A stretch of DNA of 9,875 bases from an uncultured Eubacteriales bacterium. GTDB taxonomy: Bacteria > Bacillota > Clostridia > Oscillospirales > QAKW01. Of the stretch, positions 6,895 to 9,875 are shown piece after piece (the first letter of the stretch is position 1; the number at the start of each line of letters is the position of its first letter). The DNA lies in assembly GCA_934378025.1 (NCBI GenBank), contig CAKRPM010000031.1, forward strand, positions 1-9,875. Direction: 5' to 3'. The notes under the pieces were generated by a model. It worked only from the letters and a program-made list of their open reading frames with translations, did no database searches and was not told the DNA's origin. The position numbers were made by a program, and so were the translations under genes.

Positions 6895-8970
6895 TTATTC
6901 ACCCAAATCCTTCAGCAACAATTTGTTGATATAGCGCTTTCCGATCAGCGCGTCATAGCTGACCAAGCTGTGCTGCTCGATCATATCGCGCGCCTTTTGA
7001 TCCAAGGCGTCCAACGTGGTGATTTCCCCGTTTTTATCAACGGTGATAAAACGATTGTATACCCGTACATTTTCGCGCAGATCGCTGATCAAATTCCAGT
7101 ATCCGTTTTTCGGCGCGTTCATGTAATCCAGCAGCAGGGACGGCAGCATATAATCGGAATAATCGCCCACATCCTGCTTGTCGTTTTTAAAGTTGGAGAA
7201 AATCAAGAACGGCGTGCGGTACATATTGTACTTATCCTCATCCGTCCAGTCGCTGGACCAGCCGGTAGAAATATAGCCCGCATTGGCCAGCACCGAGTGC
7301 CGTGCGCCGAGCGTCGGCATGTGATCGCCGAAGAACAGCACCACCGTCGGTTTTTCCCGTTTCATAACATAGTCGTACAAATTCCCCAGTGCCTTGTCTG
7401 CGGCGGAAGCGCTCTTGATATAGCAATTGGCGATCGCCTCGTCCGTCTGCGACCATTTTTCGCTGGTGGCCACGGTCTCAAAATCGGTATACTTTTCTAC
7501 GAAAGAGCCGTGGTTTTCCATAGAAATGACAAAGGTAAATTTGCTTTTATCGTCTTTGTCCAGCTGTTTTTCAACCTGATCGACCAAATAGGTGTCCAAG
7601 ATATACTCTTTCACCGAATCGCCGCGCACCGCGCTCTCGCCGAGATCCTCTTCCCCGATAAAGGTATCAAATCCCATTCTTCCGTAGCAGGCGGCACGGG
7701 AATAAAAATCGCGTTTATAGCTGTGCATCGCCGTGGTTTGATACCCCAGCGTTTTAAAGTAATTGGGCAAGTCATTCACCAAATCCGTGCTTTTGGCAAC
7801 ATAGGTATTATACGGAATAATGCCCTCTTTCATATCAATCAGATTGATGCCCGTGAGCACCTCAAACTCCGAGCGAACCGTTCCGCCGCCGACGCCGCTG
7901 GCCTGCAGCATGTGACCGCTGAGCGCTTCTTTTTGAATTCGGTGCAAATTGGGCAGCGGATCTTTTGAAAATTCAACGTTGGGCAACGTCGTAACATCAA
8001 AAAAGCTCTCTCCCAGATAAACAATTACGTCCGGCTGTTCAAACGTCCCCTCGTTATCGGAGGCGTACTGCGAAATGATTTTTTGAATATTTTCCTCACT
8101 GTAGCCGGAGGGCGGTGCGGAATATCCCTCGATATTGATTAAAAAGCCGCCCATAAATCCGTGCGTACTGTACACGGTTTTTTGCACAAACTGACGGCTC
8201 ATATCAATGTTTTCCGCCATAAACAAGGTATCCTTCACTTTGGGCAGCACAATGCTGACCGCAACCAGCCCAAGACAGCAAACGCCGCTGCCGATCCGAA
8301 GCCACGGATTTTTCGGGGTTTTTGCGCGGCCGAAAAACATCAGCAAAACCAGACCCGTTAAAATCAGCACGCCCATCACCAATTCCTTGGTAAACGGCAT
8401 GGCGCCGCCGGCAAACCCCGTAATTTCGCCCATGTTTTTGGCAAAATAGAAGTCGGTCGGCAAAAACGGTTCGCCGTTAATGCCCATTTTGGTCAGATTG
8501 ATATAGGCCATAATCATAACAATTACGCCCATCACCGTGCCGGTGATCCAAACGCGCCGCCAAATCATGGTCAGCGCCCAGAAAATCAGCGTCAAAATCG
8601 CCACCATGAAGAGCATCATATAGTGGTGATTGCGCAGCACAAATTTCACCGTATCGGCAAAGCTGCCGAAATTCAGCCATTCCTCGCAAAAATACAGCAT
8701 GAACGGAAAAATCAATGCGCTGACCCATGATAAAACGCGCAGCATTTTCTCCTTGCCGACCACGCGCGCCGCCCACAGGCAACAGCCGGCCTCCGCCACC
8801 AACAGCGAAATAATGATTTTCAAGCTGTACCGCCCGCCCAAGGGGGTGATCAAATTGGTTTGCCGCTGCATCTCCAGACAAAAAACGATGGGCAGCAAAA
8901 TCGCCGCCGCAACGATAATCCGTCTGAAATATTTGTTGTTTTCCAAAGCCAGTACTCTTTTCATCGTCAT
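6895..8970 (-). CDS. LTA synthase family (MdoB/COG1368) membrane phosphoglycerol transferase-like protein
   Basis: A 691-residue membrane enzyme of the alkaline phosphatase/sulfatase superfamily. About six or seven hydrophobic segments lie between residues 17 and 245, followed by an extracellular sulfatase-type domain from about 312. Catalytic landmarks match LtaS logic: E321 in VIVYLGESFFD (315-325), the likely nucleophile T364 in VGGGTVRSEFEVLTG (360-374), H487 in SMENHGSF, and D549-H550 in FFGDHMP, all expected at the Mn site. The family transfers phosphoglycerol from phosphatidylglycerol onto a lipid anchor or glycan on the outer membrane face. Whether this one makes lipoteichoic acid, primes it or decorates another glycan cannot be told. 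ATG at 8970 has AAGGA eight bases upstream; a second ATG follows two codons later. It starts 11 bases after a small membrane-protein gene and overlaps or abuts rpe. No glycolipid synthase gene is in view. Confidence 0.9.
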   Translation of the reverse strand: MTMKRVLALENNKYFRRIIVAAAILLPIVFCLEMQRQTNLITPLGGRYSLKIIISLLVAEAGCCLWAARVVGKEKMLRVLSWVSALIFPFMLYFCEEWLNFGSFADTVKFVLRNHHYMMLFMVAILTLIFWALTMIWRRVWITGTVMGVIVMIMAYINLTKMGINGEPFLPTDFYFAKNMGEITGFAGGAMPFTKELVMGVLILTGLVLLMFFGRAKTPKNPWLRIGSGVCCLGLVAVSIVLPKVKDTLFMAENIDMSRQFVQKTVYSTHGFMGGFLINIEGYSAPPSGYSEENIQKIISQYASDNEGTFEQPDVIVYLGESFFDVTTLPNVEFSKDPLPNLHRIQKEALSGHMLQASGVGGGTVRSEFEVLTGINLIDMKEGIIPYNTYVAKSTDLVNDLPNYFKTLGYQTTAMHSYKRDFYSRAACYGRMGFDTFIGEEDLGESAVRGDSVKEYILDTYLVDQVEKQLDKDDKSKFTFVISMENHGSFVEKYTDFETVATSEKWSQTDEAIANCYIKSASAADKALGNLYDYVMKREKPTVVLFFGDHMPTLGARHSVLANAGYISTGWSSDWTDEDKYNMYRTPFLIFSNFKNDKQDVGDYSDYMLPSLLLDYMNAPKNGYWNLISDLRENVRVYNRFITVDKNGEITTLDALDQKARDMIEQHSLVSYDALIGKRYINKLLLKDLGE

Positions 8971-8981
8971 ATAACAAATCC

Positions 8982-9386
8982 TTATCTTGATAATTCTTCG
9001 GCGTTAATGCCCGCTTTTTCAAAAGCGTCATGAAAACGCTCGTATAATTTTTGATTGTTTCTGGGATAGCCCGTCACATATACCTTGATGCCCTTTTTGC
9101 CCGAATTTTCATAAATCCATTGACCCGCGGTATAAACGGTTTGATCCATACCGCCCAAAAAGAACATGTGCTCTGTGGAAATGTTGCGCGTATCATTGGT
9201 CATCGGCACCGCGCTGACGCAATACCCGAACATTGTATATTCAAGCTGCACCGTGTACTTTTCACTTTGATCGGTGATCAGCACCGTCTGGGTTTTCAGG
9301 CTCAGCACGATCAGCAAAATCCCGCCGAACACCAAAAGTACATAAATATGCTTTTTGATCCAACCGAAAAAACTCTTTTGTTCCAT
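8982..9386 (-). CDS. Small single-pass membrane protein, paralogue of the adjacent upstream gene
   Basis: A 134-residue protein of no recognised family. Residues 1-12 are basic and short, 13-30 form one transmembrane or signal-anchor helix (VLLVFGGILLIVLSL), and about 100 residues would face outside. The core Y50-TMFGYCVSAVPM-62 is followed by GMDQTVYTAGQWIY at 79-92, VTGYP at 104-108, and an amphipathic C-terminal helix (about 111-131). Its upstream neighbour shares the same pattern: Y-[TS]-x-[FY]-G-Y-C-[VI]-x-x-V-P-M, then D, V, T, W and Y at matching places, then V-x-G-Y and a C-terminal helix. The single extracellular Cys56 is conserved in the pair. The start is ATG at 9386, with a weak GGTGA site four bases before it and a 12-base gap from the previous stop. 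Eleven bases separate it from the LTA-synthase-like gene, suggesting a shared envelope role, which is inference. Confidence 0.85.
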   Translation of the reverse strand: MEQKSFFGWIKKHIYVLLVFGGILLIVLSLKTQTVLITDQSEKYTVQLEYTMFGYCVSAVPMTNDTRNISTEHMFFLGGMDQTVYTAGQWIYENSGKKGIKVYVTGYPRNNQKLYERFHDAFEKAGINAEELSR

Positions 9387-9398
9387 ACGTTCACCGTT

Positions 9399-9857
9399 TT
9401 AAACCAAAGCGTCCGCCGCGTATCCCTTGGCCTTCACCTTTTCAATCAAAGCGCTGCGCTTTTGAATGGGATCGCCCAGATACCCCTTTACACGAAAGGT
9501 AAACTGTTCCTGATCGCCGCGGTAATATACCCACCGCTGCACCACGGTATCCACCGACTTGTCGATGCTGCTGAACAGCAGCACTTTCTTTAAATCCTTG
9601 GCCGTGTCCATGCTGACCTCGTTCATCGGCACAACGTTTATACAGTAGCCGTAAACGGAGTAATCCATGCGCACATATTCATATACATAATCGCCGGCAT
9701 AGCGGATTTCCACACTTTCCGCCCGAACAAAAAACGTGGATACGAACAGCACGCCGACCACAATGGAAACCACCGGATGGCGCCGACACCATGCCGCCGT
9801 TTTTTTCCCGAAGCGGCGAAAAAAGCTTTCCTTTTGAATTTCCTTATTCTGTTTCAT
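9399..9857 (-). CDS. Small single-pass membrane protein, paralogue of the adjacent downstream gene
   Basis: A 152-residue protein of no recognised family. A basic N-terminus (residues 1-27, many Lys/Arg) precedes one hydrophobic helix at about 28-45, so the N-terminus should stay inside and the remaining 105 or so residues outside. The core Y66-SVYGYCINVVPM-78 matches the neighbouring protein, as do SIDKSVDTVVQRWVYY at 97-112, VKGYL at 123-127 and the final helix from about 130. The frame is open to the window edge, but ATG at 9857 is preferred because AAGGAG (9870-9865) lies seven bases upstream; the longer reading would need a TTG start at the edge with no visible ribosome binding site. It is the first visible gene of the operon that includes the LTA-synthase-like gene, and the operon promoter is out of view. 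Paralogy is by eye; no function is claimed. Confidence 0.85.
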   Translation of the reverse strand: MKQNKEIQKESFFRRFGKKTAAWCRRHPVVSIVVGVLFVSTFFVRAESVEIRYAGDYVYEYVRMDYSVYGYCINVVPMNEVSMDTAKDLKKVLLFSSIDKSVDTVVQRWVYYRGDQEQFTFRVKGYLGDPIQKRSALIEKVKAKGYAADALV

Positions 9858-9864
9858 CCTGCAT

Positions 9865-9870
9865 CTCCTT
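9865..9870 (-). promoter_or_regulatory. Ribosome binding site setting the start of the first small membrane protein
   Basis: AAGGAG on the minus strand lies seven bases before the ATG at 9857. It rules against the longer open frame that reaches the window edge. Confidence 0.8.
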
Positions 9871-9875
9871 AACAA

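Noticed and set aside
6742..7968. A 408-codon plus-strand open frame antisense to the LTA-synthase-like gene and rpe
   Set aside because: It lies entirely opposite genes with complete catalytic motifs, has no ribosome binding site, and its protein shows no recognisable domain. It is a by-product of codon usage in the real genes.
1..9875. Phage, transposon, CRISPR, toxin-antitoxin or defence system
   Set aside because: No integrase, transposase, repeat array, att site or defence-type domain was found; gene content is housekeeping and envelope.

Overview
The window looks like chromosomal DNA from a low-to-mid GC member of the Firmicutes, most likely class Clostridia (Oscillospiraceae/Ruminococcaceae-like). 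This is inferred from strong AGGAGG/AAGGAG ribosome binding sites, a consensus sigma-A promoter, the ruvC-ruvA-ruvB order, a DUF4173 membrane protein, a YnbB-type 'methionine gamma-lyase family' protein and an LTA-synthase-like enzyme. Genes are tightly packed with AT-rich intergenic gaps. No rRNA, tRNA, CRISPR array, insertion sequence or phage gene was seen, and no stretch over 300 bases lacks a gene.

Left region (1-3084, minus strand): an operon reads ruvC, ruvA, ruvB, then a SAM-dependent methyltransferase cut by the left edge. RuvA and RuvB form the Holliday-junction branch-migration motor and RuvC the resolvase. An extended -10 promoter lies just upstream of ruvC, and ruvA and ruvB are joined by a 4-base GTGA overlap.

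Middle region (3085-4987): a divergent AT-rich intergenic segment carries the ruvC promoter and, facing right, a consensus TTGACA/TATAAT promoter driving a single gene for a DUF4173 multi-pass membrane protein. Inverted and direct repeats overlap both promoters. The DUF4173 gene ends at a strong hairpin terminator shared with the converging operon from the right.

Right region (4988-9875, minus strand): a compact operon reads two small single-pass membrane proteins (mutually similar, not recognised as a known family), an LTA-synthase/MdoB-type phosphoglycerol transferase, ribulose-phosphate 3-epimerase (rpe), and a PLP-dependent methionine-gamma-lyase-family protein. Junctions are 1 to 12 bases. 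Its promoter is beyond the right edge. The most interesting item is the pair of small membrane proteins next to the LTA-synthase-like gene. They share the core Y-[TS]-x-[FY]-G-Y-C-[VI]-x-x-V-P-M and similar C-terminal halves, which suggests tandem duplication of an undescribed envelope partner or accessory protein.
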